A stretch of DNA of 64,000 bases, taken from NCBI RefSeq assembly GCF_042477335.2, contig NC_091246.1:209993501-210057500 (forward strand). Reading direction: 5' to 3'. Shown here in pieces: positions 1 to 11,514 of the stretch (the stretch's first letter is position 1; each line of letters starts with the position of its first letter). The position numbers were made by a program, and so were the translations under genes. The notes below the pieces were generated by a model, which saw only the letters and a list, made by a program, of their open reading frames with translations, searched no databases and was not told where the DNA came from. The DNA comes from Ovis canadensis. Lineage: Eukaryota; Chordata; Mammalia; Artiodactyla; Bovidae.

Positions 1-180
1 AAGTATGCTGACCACTCTCTATGCATTATTTCATTAAATCCACAACGTGATGAAGCAGTTCTTATCATTGTGCTTCTCATTTTACAGATAAAGAGAGAGC
101 CTGATAGAGAGACTTACTTAACATTACACAGTCACATTAAATAAGGTAAGAATGCAAGGCAGGATTCTAAAAATCAAGTC
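1..180 (+). repeat. MIR-type ancient SINE remnant
   Basis: The stretch reads like a diverged MIR core and 3' part: a 'ttatttcattaaatcc' block, then 'cattttacagataaagag', then 'ttaacattacacagtcac'. These follow the MIR order of ATCTCATTTAATCC, CCATTTTACAGATGAGG and AAGGTCACACAGC. It is heavily decayed. The family assignment is from recognition only. Confidence 0.5.
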
Positions 181-300
181 AATAATGCTGAATTTGATCT
201 TGCCGTTTTCTCTTCCTTGTTTTTTTTTTTTAAATCCCTGCCACATGAATCAGGCACATGATTTTAATTTGCCATTTTGAATGGATATGTTTATGAATAT

Positions 301-510
301 CGAAGAAGGAAATGGCACCCATGGGGTGCGAAGAGTCAGACACGACTGAGCAACTTCACTTTCACTTTTCACTTTCATGCATTGGAGAAGGAAATGGCAA
401 CCCACTCCAGTGTTCTTGCCTGGAGAATCCCAGGGACGGCAGAGCCTGGTGGGCTGCAGTCTATGGGGTCATACAGAGTCAGACACGACTAAAGCGACTT
501 AGCAGCAGCA
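301..510 (+). mobile_element. Bov-A2 SINE with 12-base TSD
   Basis: Dimeric Bov-A SINE: two head-to-tail copies of the BovB-derived unit (motifs GGCAACCCACTCCAG, GGAGCCTGGTGGGCTGCAG, CAGACACGACT) joined by a 'cacttttcactttcatgca' linker, ending in a short CAG-rich tail. A perfect direct repeat, gtttatgaatat, flanks it at 289-300 and 511-522, so the insertion borders are secure. Non-autonomous and mobilised by BovB machinery. No functional ORF. Confidence 0.9.
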
Positions 511-617
511 GTTTATGAATATATCCATTTAAAAAATAATTATAAACAGTTTAATTAATGAGCAAGTTTCTCTGCCGAACAGTGAAACTATTTCCACTTT
601 TTCTGTTCTCATTTTTA

Positions 618-965
618 AAAATATTTATTTACTTATTTTGACTGCCCTGGGTCTTTGTTTATGCATGAGCTTTTACTCTAGTTTCGGAGAGTGGGGCTAC
701 TCTCTAGTTGCAGTGTATGGTCTTCTCGCTCTGGTGGCTTTCCTTGTTGTGGAGCACTGGCTCTAGGCACGAGGGCTTCAGTATCTGCAGCACTTGGGCT
801 CAGTAGTTGCAGCTCCCAGCCTCCAGAGCACAGGCTTAATAGTTGTGGCACAAAGGCTTAGTATTTTTGCATCATGTGGATCTTCCCTCATCGGGGATTG
901 AACCTGTGTCTCCTGCAAGGGCATGTAGATTCTTAACCGCTGAGCGACCAGGGAACACTCTCTAG
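618..965 (-). mobile_element. Cetartiodactyl CHR-like tRNA-Glu SINE with TSD
   Basis: Reverse complement of the CHR-type SINE. The tRNA-related head (RNA polymerase III B-box-like GGTTCAAT complement near 895-903; 'gagcgaccaggga' near 942-954) is at the right, and the A-rich tail (as poly-T/TTTATTT) at the left. An 11-base direct repeat, tctcattttta, lies at 607-617 and 966-976. Moderately diverged. Confidence 0.8.
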
Positions 966-1127
966 TCTCATTTTTATTATGTTGAAATGACTATGCTCAG
1001 GATCAACTTTTTCCATGTATATTTTACAGTCAGATTTGTTTCTGTCATCAGGTTTTCATCCTTACCAAGCTGTCGATTTTAACAACTTCAATGGTAAACT
1101 TTCTTTTGTAACTATTATTCTATTCAC

Positions 1128-3831
1128 TTCAGTTCAGTCACTCAGTTGTGTCCAACTATTTGCGACCCCATGAACTGCAGCACGCCAGGCCTCCCTGTCC
1201 ATGACCAACTCCCGGATTTACCCAAACCCATGTCCATTGATTTGGTGATGCCATCCAGCTATCTGATCCTCTGTCATCCCCTTCTCCTCCTGCCCTCAAT
1301 CTTTCCCAGCATCAGGGTCTTTTCAAATGAGTCAGCTCTTTGCATCAGGTGGCCAAAGTATTGGAGTTTCAGCATCAACATCTGTCCTTCCAATGAACAT
1401 CCAGGATCTCCTTTAGGACAGACTAGTTGGATCTCCTTGCAGTCCAAGGGACTCTCAAGAGTCTTCTCCAACACCACAGTTCAAAAGCATCAATTCTTTG
1501 GCGCTCAGCTTTCTTTATAGACCAACTCTCACATCCATACATTACCACTGGAAAAACCATAGCCTTGACTAGACAGACCTTTGTTGACAAAGTAATGTCT
1601 CTGCTTTTTAATATACTATCTAGGTTGGTCATAACTTTTCTTCCAAGGAGTAAGCGTCTTTTAATTTTATGGCTGCAATCACCATCTGCAGTGATTTTGG
1701 AGCCCAGAAAAATAAAGTCAGCCGCTGTTTCCACTGTTTCCCCATCTGTTTGCCATGAAGTGATGGGACCGGATACCATGATCTTTGTTTTCTGAATGTT
1801 GAACTTTAAATCAACTTTTTCACTCTCCTCTTTCACTTTCATCAAGAGGCATTTTAGTTCCTCTTCACTTTCTGCCATAAGGGTGGTGTCATCTGCATAT
1901 CTGAAATTATTGATATTTCTCCTGGCAATCTTGATTCCAGCTTGTGCTTCTTCCAGCCCAGCGTTTCTCATGATGTACTCTACGTATAAGTTAAATGAGC
2001 AGGATGACAATATACAGCCTTGACATACTCCTTTTCCTATTTGGAACCAGTCTGTTGTTCCATGTCCAGTTCTAACTGTTGCTTCCTGACCTGCATACAG
2101 GTTTCTCAAGAGGCAGGTCAGGTGGTCTGGTATTCCCATCTCTCTCAGAATTTTCCACAGTTTCTTGTGATCCACACTTTGACTGTGGCATAGTCAATAA
2201 AGCAGAAATAGATGTTTTTCTGGAACTCTCTTGCTTTTTCCATGATCCAGTGGATGTTGGCAATTTGATCTTTGGTTCCTCTGCCTTTTCTAAAACGAGC
2301 TTGAACATCTGGAAGTTCACGGTTCACGTATTGCTGAAGCCTGGCTTGGAGAATTTTAAGCATCACTTTACTAGCAAGTGAGATGAGTGCAATTCTGCGG
2401 CAGTTTGAACATTCTTTGGCATTGCCTTTCTTTGGGATTGGAATGAATAGTGACATTTTCAGGTCCTGTGGCCACTGCTGAGTTTTCCAAATTTGCTGGC
2501 ATATTGAGTGCAGCACTTTCACAACATCATCTTTCAGGATTTGAAATAGCTCAACTGGAATTCCATCACCTCCACTGGCTTTGTTTGTAGTGATGCTTCC
2601 TAAGGCCCACCTGACTTCACATTCCAGGATGTCTGGCTCTAGGTGAGTGATCACACCATCGTGATTATCTGGGTCATGAAAATCTTTTTTGTACCGTTCT
2701 TCTGTGTATTCTTGCCACCTCTTCTTAATATCTTCTGCTTCTGTTAGATCCCTACCATTTCTGTCCTTTATTGAGCCCATCTTTGCATGAAATATTCCCT
2801 TGGTATCTCTAATTTTCTTGAAGAGATCTCTGGTCTTTCCAATTCTGTTGTTTTCCTCTATTTCTTTGCATTGATCGCTGAGGAAGGCTTTCTTATCTCT
2901 CCTTGCTATTTTTTGGAACTCTGCATTCATATGGGTATATCTTTCCTTTTCTCCTTTGCTTTTGGCTTTCCTTCTTTTCCCAGCTATTTGTAAGGCCTCC
3001 TCAGACAGCCATTTTGCCTTTTTGCATTTCTTTTTTTGGAGAATGTTCTTGATTCTTGTCTCCTGTACAATGTCACGAACCTCCATCCATAGTTCATCAG
3101 GCATTCTGTCTATCAGATCTAGTCCCTTAAATCTGTTTCTCACTTCCACTGTATAGTCATAAGGGATTTGATTTAGGTCATACGTGAATGGTCTAGTGGT
3201 TTTCTCCACTTTCTTCAATTTCAGTCTGAATTTGGCAATAAGGAGTTCATGATCTGAGCCACAGTCAGCTCCCGGTCTTATTTTTGCTGACTGTATAGAG
3301 CTTCTCCATCTTTGGCTGCAAAGAATATAATCAGTCTGATTTCAGGGTCGACCATCTGGTAATGTCCGTGTGTAGAGCCTTCTCTTGTGTTGTTGGAAGA
3401 GGGTGTTGGCTATGACCAGCGCGTTCTCTTAGCAAAAGTCTATTAGCCTTTGCTCTGCTTCATTCTGTACTCCAAGGCCAAATTTGCCTGTTACTCCAGG
3501 TGTTTCTTGACTTCCTACTTTTGCATTCCAGTTCCCTATAATGAAAAGGACATCTTTTTTGAGTGTTAGTTCTAGGTATTGTAGGTCTTCATAGAACCGT
3601 TCAACTTCAGCTTCTTCAGCATTACTGGTTGGGGCATAGCCTTGGATTACTGTGATATTGAATGGTTTGCCTTCAAATCGAACAGAGATCATTCTGTTGT
3701 TTTTGAGATTGCATCCAAGTACTGCATTTCAGACTCTTTTGTTGACCATGATGGCTACTCCATTTCTTCCAAGGGATTCCTGCCCACAGTAGTAGATAAA
3801 ATGGTCATCTGAGTTAAATTCACCCATTCCA
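1128..3831 (-). mobile_element. BovB (RTE clade) LINE, 5'-truncated, 2.7 kb
   Basis: Longest colinear BovB copy in the window. On the minus strand it runs from within the endonuclease region (about 3831) through the reverse transcriptase to the BovB 3' terminus, seen here as 'ttcagttcag' at 1128. RTE/BovB is known to have been acquired horizontally by ruminants. The copy lacks the 5' end of the element, has stops and frameshifts (see the pseudogene entry), and has no obvious target duplication. It is dead as a source element but is a full 3' template. Confidence 0.95.
1423..3692 (-). pseudogene. Broken BovB endonuclease/reverse transcriptase
   Basis: Remnant of the BovB polyprotein, which nicks the target and copies the RNA onto it. 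Three open segments survive. Segment 3429-3692 is the C-terminal part of the apurinic-type endonuclease (motif FIIGNWNAKVG, where relatives in this window have GDWNAKVG, so the Asp of that motif is changed to Asn). Segment 2145-3218 (357 codons) is the linker and N-terminal RT fingers (SGGDGIPVELFQ, FIPIPKKGN). Segment 1423-2175 (250 codons) is the palm with the catalytic YADD box in NNFRYADDTTLM and the C-terminal WCWRRLLRVPW block. The reading frame breaks near 2180, where the FDCVD palm motif is scrambled, and again between 3218 and 3429. Not expected to make active enzyme. Confidence 0.9.
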
Positions 3832-4153
3832 TGAAATTTTATTTTTCTCTGTGACCCAGCCAAAACATTCATTGGGTTAACATGGTAGAGTCAAAATATC
3901 TCTTTTTGCTAGGTAGAAGAATTCAATATAGGTCATTTTTATGTTAATGGATGATGAGACAAGTAATACTTGCTCTAGCTACCTATACAGTGAGACACTC
4001 AAACGGAAAAATATAAATATGAAAGTGCTTTGTAATCTGTAAAAGTTAAGTAAACGTCGCTTTACTAATTATTGAAACAAATCATATAAATCCATCCTCC
4101 TGGAACTGTTCTAGAAGGCAAACACCTTCGTCTTCTTGTTTTGAGTTATTTGC

Positions 4154-4427
4154 AAAGCTGCTGCTGCTGCTAAGTCACTTCAGTCGTGTCCGACTCTGTG
4201 TGACCCCATAGACGGCAGCCCACCAGGCTCCTCCGTCCCTGGGATTCTCCAGGCAAGAACACTGGAGTGGGTTGCCATTTCCTTCTCTAATGCATGAAAG
4301 TGAGAAGTGAAAGGGAAGTCGCTCAGTCATGTCCGACTCTTCACGACCCCATGGACTGCAGCCTACCAGGCTTCTCTGCCCATGGGATTTTCCAGGCAAG
4401 AGTACTGGAGTGGGGTGCCATTGCTAG
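4154..4427 (-). mobile_element. Bov-A2 SINE
   Basis: Reverse-complement Bov-A2 dimer. It starts with the tail as (ctg)n at 4158-4170, then two BovA units (gactctgtgtgaccccata; ccgactcttcacgacccc) separated by the 'gcatgaaagtgagaagtgaaa' linker region. Borders are inferred from family structure; I do not see a clean target duplication. Confidence 0.85.
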
Positions 4428-5211
4428 CAGACTTCATCTGACTTTCTCAGTATTTCCTAGTGAGATAGTGACTGCTCACTCACTGTTCTCTTGTTATTTG
4501 CTTTCCATTCTGACCTCATTCACTTTCTTTTTCTTTAGTCCTAGTACTCAAATCCTCTGTGATGCAGAGTCCAACACTGACACTGTAATGAAGTCATACT
4601 GTTGGTTATCAGTTTCATCATCTTGGTTGCTGTAATTGTTGCATGGGATTGAATGACAGTATTATGGCTGGCTGTTCTTTGAGAAAAATTAAAACAAGTC
4701 TCACCAAATCAATGATATCTCAGCAGGGGTGCAGGTACACTGTTATTCTTAATACAACTTTAAGAGCAGGATAAAATTAGGATGATGAAATTGGATCTGT
4801 TACTCCCCATGGGTCTTTAGCTGATATTATCAGCATATTTATAAACAATTTGGTTTGTTGAAAACGATGTGTGAAATCTTAAGCTGCTTTAGGATATACG
4901 AAGGGGAGAGAAACATTTAATCTGTAAACTTTGGTCTTAAAGTAAATACCAGAATTTGTAAGCTTTCCTTAAATTAACAATGGCCTTTCTACTTCCTTCA
5001 AACTCTTATATAAGTAAATGGTATATTAAGCAAGAGCTAGAGCTGTGATACAAGCAGAATTTCTTACGATAACAGATTTTTCCTTTAAGAACCTGCTGTA
5101 TTTCTCAAGTATCTTCATGTCATTTGAAAATATTCTGCAAAAGAAAATTTTGAGGATTAGCAATGTAATTGTTACTGGCAAAATGTTTTTTAGTTCCTTT
5201 TTTAAAAAAAT

Positions 5212-6107
5212 ATCTTTACTGAGATAAAATTCACATAGAATAAATCATCCATTTAAAGCAGACAATTCAATAAATTTTAGCATCTTTGTAAAGTTGTGCA
5301 ACCATCACCACAATCAGTTTTAGAACATTTCATCATCTCAAAAAAGAAACTCTTTACCCAGTACCAGTCACTCCCCATTTATTGCCAACTCCCCTTTCCT
5401 CTGGCTTCCCCAGTTGCTCAGTGGTAAAGAATCTGCCTGCTGTGCAGGAGACCCAGATTTGATTCCTGGGTTGGGAAGACTCCCCTGGAGGAAGAAATGG
5501 AAACCCACTCCAGTATTCCTGCCTGGAAAATCCCATGGACAGAGGAGCCCGGCAGGCTACACCCCAAAGGGTCTCAGAGAGTCAGACATGACTTAGTGAC
5601 TGAGCACGCACACATACACACCCTTTTTCTTCTAGCCCTAGGAAACCATCAGTTTACTTTCTAACTCCAGATTTGCCTATTCTGGACATTTTATATAATT
5701 GAAATCATAAAGCTTGTGGTCATTGGAGATTGGCTTCTTTCATTCAACATCATGCTGTAGAATGTATATGTACTTCAATCCTTTTATAGTTAAAACAGCA
5801 TTCCACTGCATGAATATAACACATGGACATATGGTTATTATGAATAGTGCTGCGGTGAATGTTTGTGTAGACATGTTCTCATTTCTCGTGGGTATATACC
5901 TAAGAATGAAATTGCTGTGTCATGTGGTACCTCTGTGCTTAACTTTTGAAGAATTGTCAAACTGCTTTCCAAGGCAGCTACATCATCTTACATTCCTACC
6001 AGTAATATGTCAGGGTTCTAATTTCTCCTTGTCAACACTTTTATCTGTCTTTTATTATAGCCACTTTAGTGAGCGTGAAATAGTATCTCAAGGTTTTGAT
6101 TTGTACT
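5212..6107 (-). repeat. Old L1 (L1M-type) fragment, split by a SINE
   Basis: Typical reverse-complement L1 ORF2 3' end/3'UTR text: 'caaccatcaccacaatc', 'ggcttctttcattcaac', 'gaatagtgctgcggtgaa', 'gtgagcgtgaaatagtatctca'. It is interrupted at 5403-5621 by a Bov-tA SINE and ends where another Bov-tA begins at 6108. Mammalian-wide age class; subfamily not assigned. Confidence 0.75.
5403..5621 (+). mobile_element. Bov-tA SINE
   Basis: tRNA-Glu-derived head (ggcttccccagttgctcagtgg; B-box-like region near 5461) fused to the BovA unit (ggaaacccactccag, gtcagacatgactta). It is inserted inside an older L1 fragment and ends in a short CA-rich tail. Confidence 0.9.
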
Positions 6108-6325
6108 GGGCTTCCCTGGTGGCTCAGAGGTTAAAGCATCTGCCTGCAATGTTGGAGACCTGCGTTCGATCCCTGGGTCGGGAAGATCTCCTGGAGAAGG
6201 AAATGGCAACCCACTCCAGTATTCTTGCCTGGAGAATGCCATGGACGGAGGACCTGGTGGGCTACAGTCCACGGGGTCGCAAAGAGTCGAACACGACTGA
6301 GCCACTTCACTTCACTTCACTTCAG
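6108..6325 (+). mobile_element. Bov-tA SINE with TTCAC tail
   Basis: Well-preserved Bov-tA: GGGCTTCCCTGGTGGCTCAG head, GTTCGATCCCTGGGTCGGG B-box region, BovA body, then a (ttcac)n microsatellite-like tail at about 6306-6325. A BovB copy was inserted just downstream of it. Confidence 0.95.
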
Positions 6326-6338
6326 TGCTAATAATGTT

Positions 6339-7538
6339 TCCAGATGTTCAAGCCGGTTTTAGAAAAGGCAGAGGAACCAGAGATCAAATTGCCAACACCC
6401 ACTGGATCATCGAAAAAGGAAGAGAGTTCCAGAAAAACATCCTTTTCTGCTTTATTGACTATGCCAAAGCCTTTGACTGTGTGGATCACAATAAACTGTA
6501 GAAAATTCTTCAAGAGATGGGAATACCAGACCACTGACCTGCCTCTTGAGAAACCTGTATGCAAGTCAGGAAGCAACAGTTAGAACTGGACATGGAACAA
6601 CAGACTGGTTCCACATAGGAAAAGGAGCATGTCAAGGCTGTATATTGTCACCCTGCTTGTTTAACTTACATGCAGAGTACATCATGAGAAACACTGGGCC
6701 GGAGGAAGCAACAAGCTGTAGTCAAGATTGCCAGGAGAAATATCAATAACCTCAGAGATTCAGATGACACCACCCTTATGGCAGAAAGTGTAGAAGAACT
6801 AAAATGCCTCTTGATGAAAGTGAAAGAGGAGAGCGAAAAAGTTGGTTTAAAACTCAGTATTCAGAAAACGAAGATCATGGCATCTGGTCCCATCAATTCA
6901 TGGCAAATAGATGGGGAAACAGTGGAAACAGTGGCTGACTTTATTTTTCTGGGCTCCAAAATCACTGCAGATGGTGACTGCAGCCATAAAATTAAAAGAT
7001 GCTTACTCCTTGGAAGGAAAGTTATGACCAACCTAGATAGCATATTAAAAAGCAGAGACATTACTTTGTCAACAAAGGTCCGTCTAGTCAAGGCTATGGT
7101 TTTTCCTGTGGTAATGTATGGATGTGAGAGTTGGTCTATAAAGAAAGCTGAGCGCCAAAGAATTGATGCTTTTGAACTGTGGTGTTGGAGAAGACTCTTG
7201 AGAGTCCCTTGGACTGCAAGGAGATCCAACCAGTCCATTCTGCAGGAGATCAACCCTGGGATTTCTTTGCAAGGACTGATGCTAAAGCTGAAACTCCAGT
7301 ACTTTGGCCACCTCATGCAAAGAGTTGACTCATTGGAAAAGACTCTGATGCTGGGAGGTATTGGGGACAGGAAGAGAAGGGGATGACAGAGGATGAGATG
7401 GCTGGATGGCATCACTGACTCGACGGAACTGAGTTTGGGTGAACTCCAGGAGTTGGTGATGGACAGGGAGGCATGGTGTGTTGCAGTTCATGGGGTCGCA
7501 AACAGTCAGACATGACTGAGTGACTGAACTGAACTGAA
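6339..7538 (+). mobile_element. BovB LINE, 5'-truncated, with TSD
   Basis: BovB from 'cagatgttcaagcc' (RT domain) to the GAACTGAACTGAA terminus. A 13-base direct repeat with one mismatch flanks it: tgctaataatgtt at 6326-6338 and tgctaatgatgtt at 7539-7551. RT frames are interrupted: a stop falls soon after the FDCVDHN motif (6472-6500), and YADD reads as SDD ('cagagattcagatgacacc', near 6752-6771). An uninterrupted 202-codon C-terminal part covers 6778-7386. Non-autonomous. Confidence 0.95.
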
Positions 7539-7737
7539 TGCTAATGATGTTGACATCTCTTCATGGTTTTATTATTATTATTTTTTCTCTTCATGGTTTT
7601 AAAGGTCATTTGTATATTCTTTGTAGAAATGTCTATATAGCTCCTTTGCCTATTTTAAAAATTGTCAAAAAAATAATAAAAATAAAAATAAAAATTGTTT
7701 GTCTTTTAGTTCAGGAAATCATTATACATATATATAT

Positions 7738-7918
7738 CTGTCTGTAATGCAGAGACCTGGGTTCGATACCTGGGTTGGGAAGATCCCCTGGAAAAGGGAA
7801 AGGCTCCCCAACTCCAGTGTTATCGCTGGAGAATTCCATGGGCAGAGGTGAATGGTGGGCTACAGTCCATGAGTTTGCAGAGTCAGACATGACTGAGCAA
7901 CTAACAATTTTCACTTTT
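7738..7918 (+). mobile_element. Bov-tA SINE, degraded 5' end
   Basis: The body from 'atgcagagacctgggttcgatacctgg' (split here by drift) through 'cagagtcagacatgactgagc' is Bov-tA. The first 25-30 bases of the usual head are missing. It is followed at 7920-7942 by a short (TA)n run. Confidence 0.8.
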
Positions 7919-7949
7919 CATATGTATATATATATATATATATTTGTCA

Positions 7950-8058
7950 TCCTGTGCAGTTTATAGGATCTTAGTTCCCTGAGCAGGGACTGAACCTGTG
8001 CCCTCTACAGTGAAATTGCAGAATCCTCACCACTCGACTGCTAGGGAATTTCTCCCTC
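7950..8058 (-). mobile_element. Short tRNA-type SINE
   Basis: About 110 bases of reverse-complement tRNA-related SINE: 'ggatcttagttccctgagcagggactgaacc' (B-box complement), then 'tcctcaccactcgactgctagggaa'. This short head-only class recurs through the window (for example 13285, 37860, 39955, 54826). Confidence 0.7.
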
Positions 8059-8060
8059 AT

Positions 8061-9175
8061 TTTATATCTTTAATTAATTAAAAAATTCTCCTGATGCTTA
8101 ACTGTGTCTTAAAGAGTATGATTTAGTTGTTCACTTATTTACTCAAAATAAGTACTGAATTTTTGAGGTTCCTAAAATGTGTCAGATTTATGCTAAATCC
8201 TGAGACTAAAATCCATTTCCTTAAGGAATTGATCATCTCCTGGCTTCCTAAGGAGGTAATTTGCAATACAATGGTGTAAGTGCTATCATGGACCTCACAG
8301 TGAAAGATTAAAATTGCTCTACAGTATATCCTTGCAGGGATGTGGACATGAATGTTTTAACTAATGTTATAGAGTAAATATTATGGAGACTATGTTTCTG
8401 TTCAAGGTGGAAAAAGTAAAAATACACATATTGCACCTCTCACCAGTCAGTACAGAAAGTACTGATCACATCAAGCCTGGAGACAGCTGGGTAAGAGACC
8501 CTGGCATAGAGCAGAGCTTGCAGGGCAGAGCACTGGCCTAGCCTCCTGGCCAGTACAACTGATAGAGTCTCTGTTTGAAGTGATCATTCAGCAATTACAA
8601 GTTAAAGTATCACTGCTTTTGCAAATAATAATAAACTCATTGATCTCAGATGCCACCTTGCATCCCAGTCAGATCTGCATTGTGCAAGAACAGTGTACAT
8701 GAAAGGAAATCAGCACTGGATGATGCAAGAAGATAAACTGAAACAGAGAACACGACAGTCATCTATGGCTAAGGGTTTTTACCAGTTCTATAACGAAGAC
8801 GAGACAGAAATAAATATAGGAATTATTTACACATCAGTATGGCTTATTGCATATAGACATGCTTATGTTTAACAGGAGCTCTTTTAAACTAAGGATTTTA
8901 GCCACTTGGATAGTTATTTTGCTGTGTTCATGATGTCTTACTCTGAAGAAGCATTCCCATTCCACTTAAATATGTGGATCTAGTGGAACCTGCTAGGGAC
9001 AGTTAAAATTCTAGGTCCCCAGTGGCTTATTTATACCCTTTCTATTCCACCAAGGGCTTGAGGAATGATACAATACATGAACAATATAATACAATAGAAT
9101 AGAAAAAAATAAAAATAAAATCACACATGTAACTAATAATAAACCATAATATTAAATAAAATGCTAACTATTAGG
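8061..9175. other. Unique intergenic stretch
   Basis: AT-rich sequence with no coding signal I can support and no repeat I can name. An A-rich, low-complexity segment lies around 9075-9160. Confidence 0.5.
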
Positions 9176-9179
9176 TAGG

Positions 9180-9600
9180 TAGAACAGGGAAAAGGAGTCC
9201 AAAATGGCGGTGGCTACAAGACAAGGAAGGGAAAAGCCCGCGAAAATGGAACAAAAGAAGGTCCTAGGACCGGAGTGAGGACCTCAGGTAAAACAAACAA
9301 CACTCCTGGCTGGCCCAATTTACATAGGACAGGCCCAGGGAGAGAGAAACACATAAATAGAGGAGCCAAAGCTAGCTCCACCCTCCCCCCCGCCGCGTGC
9401 TGGGGCGCTCATCTCCTCCTGTCTTTGGATAGACGTGCCCTCACACCTCAAGGATGGATTTTCCTGCTGTCTTCTAAATAAAATAGAGCGTAACACTGAG
9501 CTGTAACACTGATTTGTCCAAGAGCTATAACATGGCCCATTCGAGACCTGAGAGGTATAACACGGTCTATCCAAGACCTGAGAGCTGTGACACGCCAAGG
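9180..9600 (+). mobile_element. Candidate solo LTR of a ruminant endogenous retrovirus
   Basis: A GC-rich block distinct from its AT-rich flanks. It contains 'gtccaaaatggcggtggc' near the left edge, a TATA-like 'acataaatagagg' near 9350-9362, a pyrimidine/GC-rich leader, a polyadenylation signal in 'ctaaataaaatag' near 9475-9487, and about three imperfect 29-30 base direct repeats (gagctataacatgg..., gagaggtataacacgg..., gagagctgtgacacgc) at 9498-9594. This is U3-R-U5-like order. No internal retroviral genes are adjacent. The exact TG/CA ends and target duplication are not clear, so the borders are approximate. It could be another GC-rich element. Confidence 0.55.
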
Positions 9601-9946
9601 GGCTTTAATGTCTGTCACTCCAAATCTTTGTTGTGATGAGACAAAGAATCAAGGAACATACACTCGCATGACACTAACATATCCAGAAGATTTAAATAAA
9701 TATTTGGGTACAGTGCCAATGAAAAAGTATTATCTGTAAAGTAATTTGTTTTTTGATGATATGCAGAGAATTTGTTTAATTTTTTCAATTTTCTTACCTT
9801 GAGTGTAATTTTTGTTCTGGATGCCAAAAATTGCTTGTTTTTTTATTTTATTTGTCCTGAACTATTGTCATATTTGTATTTTTCTAATTAAAAATACAAT
9901 ACATTGTAGGAAGTCAAAATATATAGAAAAAGTATAAAGAAGAAAG

Positions 9947-10150
9947 GGTTTTCCAGGTGGCTCAGATGGTAAAGAGTCTGCCTGCAGTGGGGGAAACTTG
10001 GTTCAGGAAGATCCCCTGGAGAAGGGCATGGCAACCTACTCCAGTATTCTTGCCTGGAGAATTCCAAGGACAGATGAGCCTGGCAGGCTACTGTCCATGG
10101 AGTCACAAAGAGTCAAAGACACAACTGGACAACTAACACACACACTTTCA
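9947..10150 (+). mobile_element. Bov-tA SINE
   Basis: Reads 'ggttttccaggtggctcag' (head), a shortened B-box region ('cttggttcaggaagatcccc', about 10 bases missing), the BovA body and a CA-rich tail. Moderately diverged. Confidence 0.88.
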
Positions 10151-10151
10151 C

Positions 10152-11274
10152 ATAAAGAAGAAAATAAAATTACCCACAATCCCCTCCCTTCCCAAATCAA
10201 AATTAGGAGCAATAAAAGTAGAAGAAGATTTTAAAAATAAATAAATAAAAGAGGAATGTTATACTGCTCCAGACTGTGAAGGGAGGACAAGACAGGTAAT
10301 GTTGACGTGGGAATTGGAGAATGCTTAACCTGGGATGTAACAATTAGACTGGGTTTTGAGAAAAGCATAGAGATTGCCTGAAGAAGGGGCAGGAAAAGGC
10401 TTTGCCAATGAAATAACTAATCTTTAGAAAATTATAGATGTCTCTTTACCTTTTGAAAAATTTTAAAAAATTAAGTTATAAAAAAGGTAAGATTTAGAAA
10501 AGGGCCTGGATTATTTAGCAAATTGTAAGAGGTTTAGTCTGTCTGGATTTCTGTACTCTTGGGGGTAAAAAAGAGGTATAAAGCTGGAACTACTGTGAGG
10601 ACTTTTGTTCATAAGGCTACAGAATTGTCCTTAGTTATACTGAGATAAGTGAGGTAAAGGATAACTGGAAATGCGATGTTGATCATTAGCCTTTTAATTA
10701 GAAAATTGTTACTTAGCCTAATCACCCCATCAGATTTACCCCTCCTTTCCCATTTTTCTATTACTGAAGTTTCCTGGCCAAGAGAAAAAAACTCCTTTTA
10801 GGGAGATGTAGGAAGGCGAGACAATGGCAAATAAGATTTCTTACAGATGTTCTACATAAAAACTTGGCAAACAAAATGCATATGAGTAATCCTTAGCTGT
10901 GAAACTGTTCTAGTAATAGTTTGTGTTTAGTGCATTTTCCTAAAGGTATTTATTTTTGGTATATGGAAAGATTATTCTGCAATATTTAGAAGAGAAAAAA
11001 TCCACAAGTCTGGTAGTTCCATATTTTTAAATTCTGTGCTTTAAGAAGAATAAATGTATAGAGCCTGTTTCTGTATGATAGCAGATATATTCTGAAAAAA
11101 ATGATTAATATGAGAACTATATATGGGCAAACCGTCCCCTGAAGAGCAACAGTTAGCCAGCGGAAGGCAATGATGGTTCTGAAGCAAAAGAATATCAAAG
11201 ATACCAGAAATATTGTAAGCCTCATGCTGAGTGAAATAGTGATGCGCCCTGAGAGTAGCCCATGATCAACCTTC
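10152..11274. other. Unique intergenic stretch
   Basis: No gene or named repeat recognised. An A-rich run lies at 10212-10250. Confidence 0.45.
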
Positions 11275-11510
11275 TTTTTTTAAAAATTTATTTATTGTAA
11301 TTGAAGGCTAATTACTTTACAATATTGTGGTGGTTTTGGCCATACATTGACATGACTCAGCCACGGGTGTACATGTGTCTCCCCATCTTCAACCCCCCTC
11401 CCAAGTCCCTCGGGGTTGTCCCAGGGCACCAGCTTTGAGTGCCCTGCTTTATGTATTGAACTTGCACTGGTCATCTATTTTACATCTGGTAATATACATC
11501 CAACCTTCTT
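11275..11510 (-). repeat. Ruminant L1 3'-end fragment
   Basis: Contains 'ggctaattactttacaat', 'attgtggtggttttggcc', 'catgactcagccacggg' and 'cactggtcatctattttac', a sequence common at the 3' end of bovid L1 elements, here reverse complement. A short separate L1-like tail ('catcaactatacttcaataaaat') appears at about 11711-11733. Confidence 0.65.
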
Positions 11511-11514
11511 TTAA

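Noticed and set aside
312..518. Short frames with peptides such as GNGNPLQCSCLENPRDGGAWWA, recurring throughout
   Set aside because: These are translations of Bov-A/Bov-tA SINE bodies. The same peptide appears wherever the SINE does, so it is not a gene family.
1427..1795. Antisense frames within BovB copies (peptides like SSLSAIRVVSSAYL or [14 protein letters not shown])
   Set aside because: Shadow frames opposite the RT coding strand, found in every BovB copy.
6108..6180. tRNA-like heads with B-box text
   Set aside because: These are tRNA-derived SINE heads (Bov-tA, CHR-like), not functional tRNA genes: no intact cloverleaf or anticodon arm, and they continue directly into SINE bodies.
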